64,000 nucleotides of DNA from Caldifarciminota bacterium (lineage in GTDB: Bacteria > Hydrothermota > Tepidihabitantia > SM23-42): NCBI GenBank assembly GCA_020353055.1, contig CP070686.1, forward strand, positions 557,231 to 621,230. Reading direction: 5' to 3'. A program made the position numbers and the translations under genes. The first letter of the stretch is position 1, and every line of letters starts with the position of its first letter. Of this stretch, positions 63,330-64,000 are shown piece by piece. The notes under the pieces are model-generated. The model did no database searches and had not been told where the DNA came from. It was given only the letters and a program-made list of their open reading frames with translations.

Positions 63330-64000
63330 AAGCCTAAATAAAGTTTTACGATACGACCATTACGGTCAATGATTATATTCAAGTCGCGTTGATAAGTGGA
63401 CGCTTTTTGAAAATCTGTTTTGTTGCGAATACGCATCTCACCGACCTTCAGGATGACATCACCCGGTGTTATACCCAATCTCTCCCCCAGGCTGTTCGGA
63501 TCAACCTTCGTCACGACAACACCCTCACTGTAGGCCAGGCCGTATTTGCGCATGAGTTCTCTGTTGATATCCTGAACGTGCATACCGTAGACAACGACCC
63601 TCGTTTTTAGCAGGGCGGTCTCCTTGAATTCTTCGACCACGAAGTCGGCACTGATCGTGTCGTTATTGCGCCTTAATGAAAAATCAAGTTTATCCCCAAC
63701 ATAGACGTTGGCAATGAGCCTGTTCCAATCCGTGATACGTGAAATCGTCCGTCCATTTATGTTCAGTATCCGATCACCGTCTCTAATACCTGCTCTTCTT
63801 GCGGCACTCTCGGCATCGACCGCGCTGACAACGACCGTTCGACCACTACCATGAACTGATGCGGCGCTGTCTCCGTCGGCTTCTACTATCGACAACCCGA
63901 TCCATGGAACTCTGACACGTCCATGCTGGCGTGCTTCATCGATGAACTTTTTGACGTCGTTTATTGGTCGGGCAAAACCTATGCCTTCGGATCCACCCCC
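63326..64000 (-). CDS. HtrA/DegP-type serine protease, partial (N-terminus beyond window)
   Basis: Only the C-terminal 224 residues are in the window; the protein runs off the right edge. The first visible residues, GSEGIGFARPINDVKKFI, are the end of the trypsin-like domain of HtrA. Two PDZ domains follow: one around RVRVPWIGLSIVEADG to about residue 105 (AARRAGIRDGDRILNINGRTI), and a second with GLAYSEGVVVTKVDPNSLGERLG and PGDVILKVGEMRI. Periplasmic protein quality control is likely. It is coupled to purB by ATGA. Confidence 0.93.
   Translation of the reverse strand, partial: GGGSEGIGFARPINDVKKFIDEARQHGRVRVPWIGLSIVEADGDSAASVHGSGRTVVVSAVDAESAARRAGIRDGDRILNINGRTISRITDWNRLIANVYVGDKLDFSLRRNNDTISADFVVEEFKETALLKTRVVVYGMHVQDINRELMRKYGLAYSEGVVVTKVDPNSLGERLGITPGDVILKVGEMRIRNKTDFQKASTYQRDLNIIIDRNGRIVKLYLGL

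Overview
The window is a gene-dense stretch (about 66 supported genes, mostly housekeeping) from a bacterium that looks diderm. It encodes an AsmA-family protein, YidC with a large periplasmic domain, lipoproteins, a periplasmic HtrA-type protease, RseP, and two secreted peptidases that end in a FlgD-like/Por-type C-terminal sorting domain. The gene content and these sorting domains recall uncultivated candidate phyla near the FCB group, such as WOR-3/Stahlbacteria. That placement is inference and no rRNA gene is present to test it. No tRNA, rRNA, CRISPR array or insertion sequence was recognised.

Layout. 1-1.1 kb is largely non-coding and holds a cluster of inverted repeats. 1.1-6 kb carries a small membrane protein and two secreted peptidases (M28 and C25/gingipain-like). 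6-12.2 kb (minus strand) carries hisS, a VanZ-like gene, a PTS EIIA-like gene lacking the phospho-histidine, a rubredoxin, a nucleoside phosphorylase, an M23 peptidase lipoprotein and an Lrp-like regulator. 12.5-16.6 kb (minus) is the classical rpmH-rnpA-yidD-yidC-khpB-mnmE operon, with an rnpA that has no standard start codon. 16.8-29.2 kb (plus) carries a HEAT protein, HD-GYP, folP, cdaA, sppA, a GH84-like enzyme, DUF3467, a CCA-adding enzyme, an M50 peptidase, an AsmA-family protein and mutM. 29.5-38 kb carries valS, ligA (minus), nadB and a TPR/zinc-ribbon/J-domain cluster. 38-44.5 kb (minus) is the phoH-pgpH-ybeY-CNNM-CNNM operon plus LysM and coiled-coil envelope proteins. 44.7-47.8 kb (plus) is ispD-dxr-rseP. 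47.9-51.5 kb has an unusual radical-SAM-like protein, queE, DUF366, a TPR protein and TrkA. 51.5-64 kb (minus) holds central carbon metabolism (two aconitase-family large/small pairs, isocitrate dehydrogenase, a SucCD-like CoA ligase, a citryl-CoA-lyase-type protein) together with an alpha-oxoamine synthase/acyltransferase pair, purB and a truncated htrA.

The most notable signals are these. (1) A very uniform promoter class, TTGAC[T/A]-N16-TATAAT, with the start codon only 5-9 nt after the -10 box at ten genes, which implies frequent leaderless mRNAs. (2) A gene block that could perform two-step citrate cleavage (CoA ligase plus citryl-CoA lyase) next to aconitase-like enzymes and isocitrate dehydrogenase, as in Aquificota-type reductive TCA cycles. 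(3) Two copies of a degenerate 9-bp tandem repeat with a shared left flank. (4) Two genes, rnpA and a J-domain gene, whose reading frames have no ATG/GTG/TTG where homology demands a start, but have Shine-Dalgarno-like sequences before ATA and ATC. (5) A translationally coupled alpha-oxoamine synthase/GNAT-type acyltransferase pair resembling bacterial ceramide synthesis.

The genes also connect functionally. The window contains both the c-di-AMP synthase (CdaA) and the PgpH-type phosphodiesterase, plus a TrkA/RCK protein, a family known to include c-di-AMP receptors. Many genes are packed with 4-bp ATGA/GTGA overlaps, so translational coupling is the dominant operon style.
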